Assembly (NCBI GenBank): GCA_945861535.1 | Contig: CAMAUZ010000001.1 | Span: 1-64,000 of the forward strand | Length of the DNA stretch: 64,000 bases | From: Akkermansia muciniphila | GTDB taxonomy: Bacteria > Verrucomicrobiota > Verrucomicrobiia > Limisphaerales > BJHT01 | Reading direction: 5' to 3' | Program-made: the position numbers and the translations under genes | In this document: one piece after another, positions 1-8,963 of the stretch | Numbering within the stretch: position 1 is the stretch's first letter | How the letters are laid out: each line of letters opens with the position of its first letter | The notes under the pieces: generated by a model | Seen by the model: only the letters and a program-made list of their open reading frames with translations | Told to the model about the DNA's origin: nothing | Databases searched by the model: none

Positions 1-574
1 CCTGCGCGCCGCCGATCTTGTGGATTTCCGTCGCGCCCGCCGTGCGCGCGGCGAAGAGCAGGGCGGGGTTCACCGCGCCGTCCTTGCCGCCCGGAGTGCA
101 GACCGCGATCTCGGGACAGCCCGCCACGCGGGCCAGCGTGACGGTCATCAGCGCCGTCGAGACCAGCGGCGCGGTGCCGCCGGGGATGTACACGCCGACG
201 CGTTGGAAGGGATCGAACTTTTCGCCGACGACCGCGCCGTGTGAATTGCGCGCCGACCAGTTGCGCCGCAGCGAGCGCTTCGCAAAATCCGCGATGTTCT
301 GCGCCGCTTCCGTCACCGCCGCGCGCAGGGCCGGGCCGGCTTTCAGCGACGCCCCGAGCAGTTCGGCGCGCGTCACCGTGAGCTGCTCGGCGGTGAGTTT
401 CGCGCCGTCGAACCGCTCCGTCAGTTCGAGCACCGCCGCCGTGCCGCGCTCGCGCACGGCCGTGAGTATCTCGCGCGTGCGCTGCTCGATGCCCGGATCA
501 AACAGCGACGACGACGCCGCGGCCTCGCGCAGACGCGCCTCGAAATCAGCATCGGTGTAACGGACTATTTTCAT
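1..574 (-). CDS. hisD: Histidinol dehydrogenase HisD, N-terminal part (cut by window edge)
   Basis: Translation from the ATG at 574 begins MKIVRYTDADF and gives about 191 residues before the window ends. It carries the HisD pattern around residues 80-130: a FDPFQRVGVYIPGGTAPL segment followed by an ALMTVTLARVAGCPEIAVCTPGG-type nucleotide-fold stretch. HisD performs the last two steps of histidine synthesis, oxidising L-histidinol to L-histidine with two NAD+, in the cytoplasm. The family is about 430 residues, so over half of the protein, including most zinc and catalytic residues, lies outside the window. No other his gene is visible, so the operon context cannot be judged. Confidence 0.9.
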   Translation of the reverse strand, partial: MKIVRYTDADFEARLREAAASSSLFDPGIEQRTREILTAVRERGTAAVLELTERFDGAKLTAEQLTVTRAELLGASLKAGPALRAAVTEAAQNIADFAKRSLRRNWSARNSHGAVVGEKFDPFQRVGVYIPGGTAPLVSTALMTVTLARVAGCPEIAVCTPGGKDGAVNPALLFAARTAGATEIHKIGGAQ

Positions 575-1136
575 GCCGGCGCAGGCTAGGAGCCGGGGTG
601 GGGAAAGTCAAAGACGCGGGCTGGCGCCGCAACCAGGCACGGTGTCGAGGGCGGCCGATGTGGCGCGGCGCGAAGCTCCAAGCTCAAAGTTCAAAGCTCA
701 AGGGAAGCACCAAGCATCAAGGACCAAGGACGATTCTGGGTGCGAGGGAGTTTTCTCCGTCGGGCGGCCGGCCTTGTTCTCTGGATCGGTTTGGTTTGGA
801 GGCAGCCGCGAGGTTCCCCGGTAGCGCAGGTTTCCAAACCTGCTGTATCGCCGATTTCTAAATCGGCGGGGCGCGCGGCGTTTCGGGCGCGTGCGAGAAA
901 CCGAGGCGTGCGGGTGGACGGACGGCCAGCGGGTTTGGAAACCCGCGATACAGCAGACTTGGAAGTCTGCGCTCCGCGCGGTCGGTGCGCGGATTGGTTC
1001 GCTTGCTCCTTGTTCCTTCCCTTGAGCTTTGAGCTTTAGCCTTGGAGCTTTGCCCCCCGCGCTTTTCTTTCGTTTGCATGTTTTCGCGCGCGTAGGAATC
1101 GTCGCCGCACCAGTTCCGCACGCACACATCGCACCC
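575..1136. repeat. Intergenic gap with nested inverted repeats
   Basis: No gene is seen in this 562-bp gap. An outer pair of arms built from 'agctcaaag/gctcaaggga' words lies at about 674-730 and 1007-1054. Inside it sits an inner phrase-repeat (821-977) with arms containing caggtttccaaacctgc and gcagacttggaagtctgc and internal palindromes such as cgatttctaaatcg. The same inner element recurs at 38456-38594 and 42950-43105, and the outer arm type recurs at 61739-61933. Confidence 0.8.
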
Positions 1137-3014
1137 ATGAAAACGCTTCGCCCCCGATTTCTCCTCGTCCTCCTGAGCCTCGTCGCCGCTTTCGACCGTG
1201 ACACCGTACGCGCCGCCGATGCCAAGCCGCGCCCCAACATTCTCTGGCTCACCACCGAGGACATCGGGCCGCAGCTTGGCTGCTACGGCGACAAATATGC
1301 GGACACCCCGAACCTCGACCGCTTCGCCCAGCGCAGCGTCCGCTATCGGCACGCGTGGTCCAACGCCCCGGTCTGCGCGCCGGCGCGCACCACGATCATC
1401 ACGGGCCTGTATCCGCCCTCGATCGGCGCCGAGCACATGCGCAGCCAGGTGCGGCTGCCCGCCGCGTTGCGCCTGTATCCGCAGCATCTGCGCGACGCCG
1501 GCTATTACTGCTCCAACAACAGCAAGGAGGACTTCAACCTCGAAAAGACCGGCAAGGTCTGGGATGACTCCTCGAACAAAGCGCACTGGAAAAACCGCGC
1601 GCCCGGTCAGCCATTTTTCGCCATCTTCAACTTCACCGGCACCCACGAGAGCCAGATTCGCCGCAAAGGCCACGCACTCGTCCACGACCCCGCCAAGGCG
1701 CGTATCCCCGCGTATCATCCCGACACGCCCGAGGTCCGCCATGACTGGGCGCAATACTACGACAACATCACCACGATGGACGGCCTGTTCGCCAAGTCGC
1801 TGGCGGAACTCGCGGCCGCCGGACTGGCCGACGACACGATTGTTTTTTTCTACGGCGATCACGGTTCCGGGATGCCGCGCAGCAAACGCTGGCCGTACAA
1901 TTCCGGCCTTCAGGTTCCGCTGCTGGTTCACATTCCGGAGAAATTCAAGCACCTCCGTCCCGCGGATTACGCTGCTGGCGGCACGACCGACCGGCTCGTC
2001 AGTTTCGTTGATCTCGCGCCCACGCTGCTGAGTTTGATCGGCGTGAAATCGCCGGAGACCTTTCAAGGGCACGCGTTCCTCGGCGAGTTCGCCGCCGCGC
2101 CGCAGCCGTTCATCTACGGCTTTCGCGGCCGCATGGATGAACGCTACGACCTCGTCCGTTCCGTCCGCGACGAGCGCTACGTGTATATCCGCAACTACAT
2201 GCCGCACCTGCCGTACGGCCAGCACATCAGCTACATGTTCGAGACGCCCACGACCGTCGTTTGGAAGAAGCTGTTCGACGCGGGCAAACTCAACGCCGCG
2301 CAAAGCACGTTCTGGAAAGCCAAGGCTCCGGAGGAACTCTACGACCTGCAGAGCGATCCCGATGAAGTCAGCAACCTCGCCGCCTCGCCCGCGCACACGG
2401 CGATCCTCGAGCGCCTGCGCGAGGCCCAGCGCGGGCTGGCGCGGAAAATCCGCGACGTCGGTTTTCTGCCCGAGGGCGAGATTCACAGCCGCGCGCAGGA
2501 TTCGTCGGCGTACGAGGTCGGGCACGACGATGCGAAATATCCGTTTCAGCGTGTGTTCGACACCGCCGAGATCGCGTCATCGCTCAAGCCCGACGCCACG
2601 CCTGCGCTCCTCAAGGCGCTCGCGGACACGGACAGCGCGGTCCGCTACTGGGGCGTGATGGGCTTGCTCATGCGCGGACCGGAGGGGGTGAACACCGCGC
2701 GTGTGGCCTTGCGACAAGCGCTCGCGGATGCCGCGCCGCCGGTGCGCATCACCGCCGCGCGCGCGCTCGCCACGCACGGCAACGCGGAGGATTTGGGCCA
2801 GGCGCTGCCGGTGCTCGAAACGCTGGCACCGTTGGGCAAAAACGATGTTTACACGTCCGTGCTCGCGCTCAACGCCATCGATGCCCTGGGGGGCAAGGCC
2901 GCGTCGCTGCGCGGGAAGCTTTCGAGCGCCGGCAAGGGGGAAGCCAAAGCGCCGCCCCGGATGCAAAGCTACGTCCCGCGTCTGCTCGAACACATCAACG
3001 GCGCGTCGAACTGA
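1137..3014 (+). CDS. Secreted sulfatase with C-terminal HEAT-like region
   Basis: 625 residues from ATG 1137, chosen because a signal peptide (MKTLRPRFLLVLLSLVAA) begins there; the frame is open 36 codons further upstream. The alkaline-phosphatase/sulfatase fold starts with PNILWLTTEDIG (metal ligands probably E41 D42). The formylglycine motif C-x-P-A-R is C80-A-P-A-R84, followed by TTIITGLYP. A second metal and substrate segment is GDHGSGMPRSKRWPYNSG. From about residue 480 the chain becomes alanine-rich helical repeats (LLKALADTDSAVRYWG and following), resembling HEAT repeats as in many Planctomycetes/Verrucomicrobia sulfatases. It should hydrolyse sulfate esters on polysaccharides outside the cytoplasm after Cys-to-formylglycine conversion. 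The substrate is unknown, and no sulfatase-maturing enzyme is in the window. Confidence 0.88.
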   Translation: MKTLRPRFLLVLLSLVAAFDRDTVRAADAKPRPNILWLTTEDIGPQLGCYGDKYADTPNLDRFAQRSVRYRHAWSNAPVCAPARTTIITGLYPPSIGAEHMRSQVRLPAALRLYPQHLRDAGYYCSNNSKEDFNLEKTGKVWDDSSNKAHWKNRAPGQPFFAIFNFTGTHESQIRRKGHALVHDPAKARIPAYHPDTPEVRHDWAQYYDNITTMDGLFAKSLAELAAAGLADDTIVFFYGDHGSGMPRSKRWPYNSGLQVPLLVHIPEKFKHLRPADYAAGGTTDRLVSFVDLAPTLLSLIGVKSPETFQGHAFLGEFAAAPQPFIYGFRGRMDERYDLVRSVRDERYVYIRNYMPHLPYGQHISYMFETPTTVVWKKLFDAGKLNAAQSTFWKAKAPEELYDLQSDPDEVSNLAASPAHTAILERLREAQRGLARKIRDVGFLPEGEIHSRAQDSSAYEVGHDDAKYPFQRVFDTAEIASSLKPDATPALLKALADTDSAVRYWGVMGLLMRGPEGVNTARVALRQALADAAPPVRITAARALATHGNAEDLGQALPVLETLAPLGKNDVYTSVLALNAIDALGGKAASLRGKLSSAGKGEAKAPPRMQSYVPRLLEHINGASN

Positions 3015-3065
3015 GCCGGGTGAAGCGCTCGTGGCCGCCGACGTGAAGAGGCGGACGGCTCGCCC

Positions 3066-3250
3066 TTGTAGGAGTCGAGGTGACGAGACTCTAACCTTTT
3101 CCACGCGAAACGCGGTCGGAGTCACGCGGGCCTGATTCGGCCAAAGCGCGCGTGGAACCTGAGCGCGGTTTCGCGACGCGGCGTGCGGCGGTTTGGGACG
3201 GTCCGCTTGCAAAAGGAGGTTAGAGTCTCGTGACCTCGGGTCCTACAAGG
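3066..3250. repeat. Inverted-repeat element, 'gtcgaggtgacgagactctaacc' family
   Basis: Left arm at 3066-3102 (ttgtaggagtcgaggtgacg and following) and right arm at 3211-3250 (aaaggaggttagagtctcgt and following, ending in tcctac) are near reverse complements separated by about 110 bases. Related elements lie at 52633-52715 and 56892-57075. Confidence 0.75.
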
Positions 3251-3305
3251 GTAGGCCATTGCGCTGGCGCTTGCGTCACTCCGTCCCCTGCGTCTCAATC
3301 GCAGC

Positions 3306-4037
3306 ATGTTGACTGGAAAAATTGCGATTGTGACGGGCGGATCGAAGGGCTACGGCGCGGGGATTGCCGAAATGTTAAGGGAGGCCGGTGCGGAGGTGTG
3401 GATCACGGGCCGGGACGCGACTGCGCTCAACGCCACGGCCGCACGGCTCGGGGTTCATCCGGTGGTCGCCGATGTCGGGCGGGCGGCGGATTGGGACCGT
3501 CTCTTCGCCGATGTGCTGGGCCGCGCGGGACGGCTCGACATCCTCGTCAACAACGCCGGGGGTGGCGTCAAGATTGCGCCGATGAGCGAACAGACGGATG
3601 AGGCGATCGCGGAGATTGTGGCCGCCAATCTCACGGGCCATCTGTTCGGTTGCCGCCGCGCGGCAAAAGTCATGGGGGCGCAGCGGTCGGGGATCATCAT
3701 CAATATTTCCAGCGTCTGCGCGCGATATGCGTGGCCGGGTTGGGGGCCATATTCGGCGGCGAAGGCGGGCCTCGCGCAGTTCGGCTACTGTCTCTACACG
3801 GAGTTGCGCGCGGCCGGCGTGCGGGTCACGACGCTCACGCCGTCGTGGGGCGCGACGGATTTTCTCAGCGCCGCCGACATTCATGGGCATCCGGCGGGCG
3901 ATGCGGAGATTCGGAAACAAACGCTGCAGCCGCGCGAAATGGGGCAGCTCGTGCTCGATCTGTGCAAGTTGCCCGCGCATCTCGTCGTCCCCGATCTCAC
4001 GATCCAGCCGCTGGTGCAGCAGATCGAGCCGATGTGA
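3306..4037 (+). CDS. Short-chain dehydrogenase/reductase (classical SDR)
   Basis: 243 residues. The Rossmann nucleotide-binding motif TGGSKGYGAGIA is near residue 10 and the NNAGGG structural motif near residue 83. The catalytic Ser lies in INISSVCAR and the Y-x-x-x-K pair in PYSAAKAG near residue 155. The protein is presumably a cytoplasmic NAD(P)-dependent oxidoreductase. The substrate cannot be told from the sequence. It stands alone between two repeat-bearing gaps, so no pathway can be inferred. Confidence 0.9.
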   Translation: MLTGKIAIVTGGSKGYGAGIAEMLREAGAEVWITGRDATALNATAARLGVHPVVADVGRAADWDRLFADVLGRAGRLDILVNNAGGGVKIAPMSEQTDEAIAEIVAANLTGHLFGCRRAAKVMGAQRSGIIINISSVCARYAWPGWGPYSAAKAGLAQFGYCLYTELRAAGVRVTTLTPSWGATDFLSAADIHGHPAGDAEIRKQTLQPREMGQLVLDLCKLPAHLVVPDLTIQPLVQQIEPM

Positions 4038-4304
4038 CGCGCCGGCTGGAGCGCGGACGCTCCGCCCGCTCCCGGGGTACTGCGGGGCGAAAGGGCGGGA
4101 TTTCGGGTGCCTCCGGTGCACCGGTCGGGGACCGTTTCGCGCCCCACGCCAAGCCCGCCGCACGCCCCCCGGTTGGGAGCGGGGCGGCACGGGAGTCTTC
4201 CCACTGATCGAACTCGGGATTGGAAAATGGGAGGCGCTTCCGAAAGCCTGAAGGGCACGGTCGGCGAACCGAGGTGGCCGGAACGTTCCCCGTTTTCCCC
4301 TCCC

Positions 4305-4829
4305 TCACCGCTTCATCGCCCGCTTCACATACTCCACGACCGCCCGGTCATCCTCCCCAGCCGCCCACACCACGCGCAGGAAATCCGCCAGCGGCACATT
4401 CACGCCGCGCAGGAACGGACGGTCCCCGCCGCACCCGTACATTAGCTCCGGCGGCATCTCTCCGCGCAGCTTCGCCCGCGCCTTCACGATCAAGCGCGGC
4501 AGCCACGCGATCCCGTCCACTGCCGCCGATTTCGCGGGCAGCGACTCCATCGCCACCACGCGCTGCGACCACTGCCCGTGCTGCTCGAACAGGAAAAAAT
4601 CCCGCCGCACCGCCGTCACCAACAGCGTCGCCTCAACCGACGGCTCGCCCCCGCGCGCATGATCCTCGACGAAATCAAAAATCTCCTGCGCGCTCGCCCC
4701 GAGCGTCGCGAGAAACGCAATCTGCTTCGGCGAAAACATGCTCGTCGCATCCCGCTTGCCGCCGCGATACGCCAGCACCGACCTCTCAAACAATTCCCGA
4801 AACTCTTCCGCCCAGTCGTATGAATTCAT
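4305..4829 (-). CDS. DUF5069-family protein
   Basis: 174 residues from ATG 4829. The central part carries the pattern LPRLIVKARAKLRGEMPPELMYGCGGDRPFLRG followed by ADFLRVVWAAGEDDRAVVEYV, characteristic of the DUF5069 family as I remember it. The N-terminal about 85 residues are less familiar and may be a separate helical segment. There is no signal peptide or membrane span, so it is probably cytoplasmic. The family has no established function and none is assigned here. Confidence 0.65.
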   Translation of the reverse strand: MNSYDWAEEFRELFERSVLAYRGGKRDATSMFSPKQIAFLATLGASAQEIFDFVEDHARGGEPSVEATLLVTAVRRDFFLFEQHGQWSQRVVAMESLPAKSAAVDGIAWLPRLIVKARAKLRGEMPPELMYGCGGDRPFLRGVNVPLADFLRVVWAAGEDDRAVVEYVKRAMKR

Positions 4830-4919
4830 GCACCGCAGGTTAGGGAAATAAGTCGCGCGAAGCCAGCCCGGTCACCGAGTTCGCACGCCACCGTGCCGGC
4901 CCGGTTCATCCGCCGCCCC

Positions 4920-5000
4920 TGGTAGGGCGCGTCTGTCCTCAGCGCGCCGGTTGCGCGTTCGCACGTTCCGCGGCGCGCTGAGGACAGACGCGCCCTACCA
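4920..5000. repeat. Perfect 30-bp inverted repeat
   Basis: Bases 4920-4949 and 4971-5000 are exact reverse complements (30 of 30) around a 21-base loop; each arm contains gcgtctgtcctcagcgcgc. It lies between the divergently oriented genes at 4829 and 5091. It is not followed by a T-run, so it is not an obvious intrinsic terminator. Confidence 0.95.
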
Positions 5001-5090
5001 ACCGCCCTCCGGCATTGGCCCAGCCTCTCTCGCTGATTCCCCCTTTCCCATCGCGCTCACCTCGCTTCCGCACTACCATCCCACCCGCGC

Positions 5091-6335
5091 ATGGAAATCC
5101 TGCCCATCCTCCAACGCCTCGGCGTCGCCCTTGGTCTGGGACTGCTGGTCGGTCTGCAACGTCAGCGCACCGAGGCGCGGCTGGCCGGCTTTCGCACATT
5201 CCCGCTCGTGACCGTCTTCGGCAGCTTCTGCGCGCTGCTCGCCGAAGACTTTGGCGGCTGGACCGTGGGTCTCGGCCTGGTGGCGCTCGCCGCCATCATC
5301 GTGATTGCCAACTTTGAGGAAATCCGCACCGGCCGCGTCGAGCCGGGCATGACCACCGAAGCCGCGCTGCTGTTGATGTTCGCCGTCGGCGCGTACCTTA
5401 TTAACGGCTCGACCGCCATCGCCATCGCGGTCGGCGGGGGCGTCGCGGTGCTGCTGCATCTCAAGCCGCAACTGCACGAGGTGGCCACGCGCATCGGCGA
5501 CGCGGATTTCAAGGCGGTGATGCAATTCGTCCTCATCTCGCTGGTCATTCAGCCGATCCTGCCGAACCAATTCTACGGCCCCTTTCAGGTGCTCAACCCG
5601 TATCGGATCTGGCTGATGGTCGTGTTGATCGTGGGCATCAGCCTCAGCGGCTACGTAATCTACCGGCTGTTCGGCCAGCGCGCGGGGTTGCTCGCGGCCG
5701 GGATTCTCGGCGGCCTCATTTCCAGCACGGCCACCACGGTGAGCTATGCGCGCCGCAGCCGCGAAGTGCCGGATCTCCAGGGCATGGCTGCGTTCGTCAT
5801 TCTGGTCGCCACCGCGGTGCTTTATCTCCGGCTCATCGTGATCATCGGCTCGACGACGCCGAGCTTCCTCCCCAAGGCCGGACCGCCGCTGGCCGTGATG
5901 TTCCTCGCGATGGCGCTCATCACCCTCAAGGCCTGGATGTCCGACCACGCAGACACGGGGAAGCTGCCCGAGCAAAGCAATCCGACCGAAATGAAAACGG
6001 CGCTCGCCTTCGCCGCCATTTACGCCGTCGTGCTGCTGGCGGTCGCCGCCGCGCGCGAATACCTCGGCCAGCGCGGCCTCTACGTCGTCGGCGCGCTCTC
6101 CGGCCTGACCGACATGGACGCCATCGCGCTCTCGATGAGCCAGATGGTGACGAGCGACAAGGTCGATGCGCGCACCGGCTGGCGGATCATCGTCGTGGCC
6201 TCGCTCAGCAATCTCGCGTTCAAGGCGCTGATCGTGGGGTTTCTCGGCTCGGGGAAATTGCTCCGGAAAATCAGCGGCCTCTTTGCCCTCGGCTTTCTCG
6301 CCGGCACGCTGCTGCTCTGGCTCTGGCCGGATTGA
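5091..6335 (+). CDS. MgtC/SapB family membrane protein with DUF4010 domain
   Basis: 414 residues with about 12 hydrophobic segments. The N-terminal about 140 residues match the MgtC/SapB type: LGVALGLGLLVGLQRQRTEARLAGFRTF, then MTTEAALLLMFAVGAYL and a glycine-rich helix. The rest matches DUF4010, with LISSTATTVSYARRSRE and GALSGLTDMDAIALSMSQM. MgtC-type proteins are inner-membrane proteins linked to low-Mg2+ adaptation; the DUF4010 half resembles a carrier but has no settled substrate. The start fits because the MEILPILQRLG amphipathic helix leads straight into the first membrane span. Confidence 0.85.
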   Translation: MEILPILQRLGVALGLGLLVGLQRQRTEARLAGFRTFPLVTVFGSFCALLAEDFGGWTVGLGLVALAAIIVIANFEEIRTGRVEPGMTTEAALLLMFAVGAYLINGSTAIAIAVGGGVAVLLHLKPQLHEVATRIGDADFKAVMQFVLISLVIQPILPNQFYGPFQVLNPYRIWLMVVLIVGISLSGYVIYRLFGQRAGLLAAGILGGLISSTATTVSYARRSREVPDLQGMAAFVILVATAVLYLRLIVIIGSTTPSFLPKAGPPLAVMFLAMALITLKAWMSDHADTGKLPEQSNPTEMKTALAFAAIYAVVLLAVAAAREYLGQRGLYVVGALSGLTDMDAIALSMSQMVTSDKVDARTGWRIIVVASLSNLAFKALIVGFLGSGKLLRKISGLFALGFLAGTLLLWLWPD

Positions 6336-6568
6336 ACCCGAAATTCCCGGTCGGCGTCTGGCGACGCCCGACGCCTTGGGGGGCGCACGCCGCTGGCGTG
6401 CAGTTTTCGGCGGCCCGTCGAAAACTTCGTTCCACTAACTTTTCCTCACCGCAGAGAAGGCAGACTGGGGAACGAGTGTTTGGGCGGGCCGCCCAAACCG
6501 GCACGCGGGCCGCGTGCGCTTCCCGTCCGATTTCGGAGTTCGGATGGAAGGCTCCCCGAGCACCGCGC

Positions 6569-7720
6569 TTACTCGCGCCCCGGCGCTCGCGCCAGCACCA
6601 ACTGTTTCGCCAGCCGCACCGCCGCAATCATGCTCCCCGCGCTCGCGATCCCGCGCCCCGCGATGTCATACGCCGTGCCGTGATCCGGCGAGGTGCGGAT
6701 GAACGGCAGCCCGAGCGTCCAGTTCACACCCGTCTCGAATCCGATCATCTTCAGCGGCACCAAACCCTGGTCGTGATACATCGCCACCACCGCGTCGTAA
6801 TCCCCGCGAAACGCCTGAAAAAACAGCGTGTCCGCCGCCAGAGGCCCGACCACATCCACGCCCCGCTCGCGGGCGGCGCGCACGGCCGGAGCGATCACGG
6901 TGATTTCCTCCGTGCCAACTTTCCCGCCCTCGCCCGCATGAGGATTCAAACCGCATACCGCCACCCGCGCCCGCGGCAGCCCGAGATCGCGACACGCCTG
7001 CGCCGCCAGCTCGATCGCGAGCACAATCTTCTCCGGCCGCAACGCCTCGGCGACCGCCCGCAGCGGCAGATGCGTTGTCGCCAGCGCCACGCGCAGCCAG
7101 CGCCCGCGGTCATCCGCTCCCAACAGCATCATCGTCGTGCGCTCACACGCCGCGAGCTGGGAGAGAAATTCCGTCTGCCCCACGAACGGCACGCCCGCCG
7201 CCATAATCGCCTCCTTGTTCACCGGCGCGGTGACGAGCGCCGCGAGCTCGCCGCTGAGACAACGCCGCGCCCCATCCTCCAGCCACGCCAGCGCCGCGCG
7301 TGCCGCCGGTGCTGCGCCGGGCGTGAGCTGCGGTGGCAATGGAACCGTGAAATCGGGTGACACCGCTCCGGCTCCCGCTCCTGGGGGTTGCGCCGGAGAG
7401 GGCAGGGGAGCGGAGTTGCTCGGCCGGGGCGCGGCGGTGGAGCCGGAGCCACGGACGTTTGGGAGGCGCGCGACGGAAAGCGGATCGTGGACCCGCACCC
7501 GCTCGGCGTCGCCGGAGTTGGAAGGGGAGAGTTCAGGAAGCCCATCCGCGACCCGCAGCCCCAGCCCGAACTGCTCATTCACGCGTCGCACCAATGCTGC
7601 GTCGCCCACCAACCAATACCGGAACTCATCGCGCCCCAATTCCGCCGCGACCGCCTTGAGCGCGACTTCCGGCCCAATGCCCGTGGGATCACCCAGCGAA
7701 ATGCCGATCGTGTGATTCAT
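6569..7720 (-). CDS. pdxA: 4-hydroxythreonine-4-phosphate dehydrogenase PdxA
   Basis: 383 residues starting MNHTIGISLGDPTGIGPEV, the PdxA N-terminal signature. The metal-binding histidines appear in TTHLPL, YHDQGLVPLKM and RTSPDHGTAYDIAG, and LVTAPVNKEA is also typical. PdxA oxidises 4-phosphohydroxy-L-threonine in deoxyxylulose-5-phosphate-dependent pyridoxal phosphate synthesis. The chain is about 50 residues longer than usual because of a Pro/Ser/Ala-rich insert at roughly residues 62-120, a segment with no counterpart in the family. The neighbouring minus-strand gene (7926-8894) is a SurA-like PPIase; the same order (surA-pdxA) is known in proteobacteria. Confidence 0.93.
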   Translation of the reverse strand: MNHTIGISLGDPTGIGPEVALKAVAAELGRDEFRYWLVGDAALVRRVNEQFGLGLRVADGLPELSPSNSGDAERVRVHDPLSVARLPNVRGSGSTAAPRPSNSAPLPSPAQPPGAGAGAVSPDFTVPLPPQLTPGAAPAARAALAWLEDGARRCLSGELAALVTAPVNKEAIMAAGVPFVGQTEFLSQLAACERTTMMLLGADDRGRWLRVALATTHLPLRAVAEALRPEKIVLAIELAAQACRDLGLPRARVAVCGLNPHAGEGGKVGTEEITVIAPAVRAARERGVDVVGPLAADTLFFQAFRGDYDAVVAMYHDQGLVPLKMIGFETGVNWTLGLPFIRTSPDHGTAYDIAGRGIASAGSMIAAVRLAKQLVLARAPGRE

Positions 7721-7740
7721 CTTGGATTCCGATCTGGAGC

Positions 7741-7871
7741 CTCACGCAAAGGCCGCAAAGGTTTTGTTTTGAAAACGGGTGAAAGCAGCGCCCAAAGGAT
7801 GACTGGATCGCGCGTTGGCGTGGAACAAAAAACTCCTTCCCCCTTTGCGTCCTTCGCGTCCTTTGCGTGAG
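7741..7871. repeat. Inverted repeat of 'cgcaaag' words
   Basis: The left arm begins cctcacgcaaaggccgcaaagg; the right arm, ending at 7871, has cctttgcgtccttcgcgtcc followed by tttgcgtgagg. About 85 bases separate them. It fills the gap between pdxA and the PPIase gene upstream of it. Confidence 0.75.
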
Positions 7872-7925
7872 GTATCAGAAGATTTTGGGTTCATGCCCGC
7901 CGGGCGGCGCGCCCACCCCCGCCGC

Positions 7926-8894
7926 TCACAAATCGAAGTAGCGGACGAACGACTTCTTCTTCAGCCGGTCCACATACTTCTGCTGCAACCGCGTGCGTTC
8001 CTTGCCCAGCAGAATCTTCTCCGCCTCGGCGCGAACCTCGCTGAGCGCCTTGGTCCGCGCCAGTCGCACTTCCTCCACCTGCATGAGGTAAAAGGCCTCG
8101 GGCGTCTCGATCACATTGCTCACCTGCCCCGGCTTGAGACTGAACGCCACGTCCGCCAGTTCCTTGCGGAAAAACGACCGCTCGCGCCAGCCGTAATCCC
8201 CGCCCTGCTGCCGCTGCGAGCCTTCGGAATACTGCTTGGCGAGCTCGGCGAACGCCTTGCCTTGCCGCGACAATTGCAGAATCTGCTCGGCCCGCGCCCG
8301 GCTCTCCGCGCGGTCGCTGCCCGGCGGCGAATTGAGCACGATCATGCGCACCTTCGCCTCGTCGTTCACCTTGAACTGCTCGCGATTGGCCGCGTAGTAG
8401 TTCTCGATTTTCTGCGGCGAGATGAGGATTTCCGACGTCACGTATTTGTTGCGCAGCGCCTCGACGATGATTTGTTCGCGCACCTGGCGGCGAAACCCCT
8501 CGTAGGTCAATCCCTCGGCATGCAGCGTGCGTGTGAGCTTGTTCCGGTCGCCGAACCGCTCGCGAATCCGGTCCTGGATCGTGTCCTCGATCACCGTCTC
8601 GGGGATGTTGTAACCGGACACCTTGAAGTCATTCAGGATCAGCTTGCGCTCGACCAGTTGCTCGGTTCCCTCCTTCAACGTCTCCTGCATCTTCTGCACC
8701 ATCATCTGCGGCTTCGTGGCAAACTGCTCGCGCAACAACTCCATCGCCGGCCCCACATGATTGCGCACGTCGCTGAACGTGATCACCTGGTCATTGACGA
8801 TGACCGCGATCCCGTTGGCGAGATCCGACTGGGCACGCGTCCCGCCCACGAAGCCAGTGAGGGAGACAGCGAGAATGCAAAGGGCCTTTTTCAT
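7926..8894 (-). CDS. SurA-like periplasmic peptidyl-prolyl isomerase (PpiC/parvulin type)
   Basis: 322 residues from ATG 8894 (MKKALCILAVSLTGFVGGTRA signal peptide); an open stretch upstream is ignored. Residues about 25-165 are the SurA-like chaperone part (NGIAVIVNDQVITFSDVRNH, then helices with RLIRE-type charged faces). Residues about 175-275 form the parvulin domain: VRMIVLNSPPGS, FAELAKQYSEGSQRQQGGDYGW and LKPGQVSNVIETPEAFYLMQVEE. A lysine/arginine-rich helix closes the protein. It probably chaperones outer-membrane proteins in the periplasm and is likely co-transcribed with pdxA. Confidence 0.88.
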   Translation of the reverse strand: MKKALCILAVSLTGFVGGTRAQSDLANGIAVIVNDQVITFSDVRNHVGPAMELLREQFATKPQMMVQKMQETLKEGTEQLVERKLILNDFKVSGYNIPETVIEDTIQDRIRERFGDRNKLTRTLHAEGLTYEGFRRQVREQIIVEALRNKYVTSEILISPQKIENYYAANREQFKVNDEAKVRMIVLNSPPGSDRAESRARAEQILQLSRQGKAFAELAKQYSEGSQRQQGGDYGWRERSFFRKELADVAFSLKPGQVSNVIETPEAFYLMQVEEVRLARTKALSEVRAEAEKILLGKERTRLQQKYVDRLKKKSFVRYFDL

Positions 8895-8963
8895 TTCAAG
8901 AGCGCGGATAGTAGGTACCGCACCCGGAGGGGTCAAGGACCGCGGCAGCGGAGGGCGGCCGTC

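Noticed and set aside
858-2525. 555-codon minus-strand frame
   Set aside because: Antisense to the sulfatase, and its C-terminal part is the translation of intergenic repeats.
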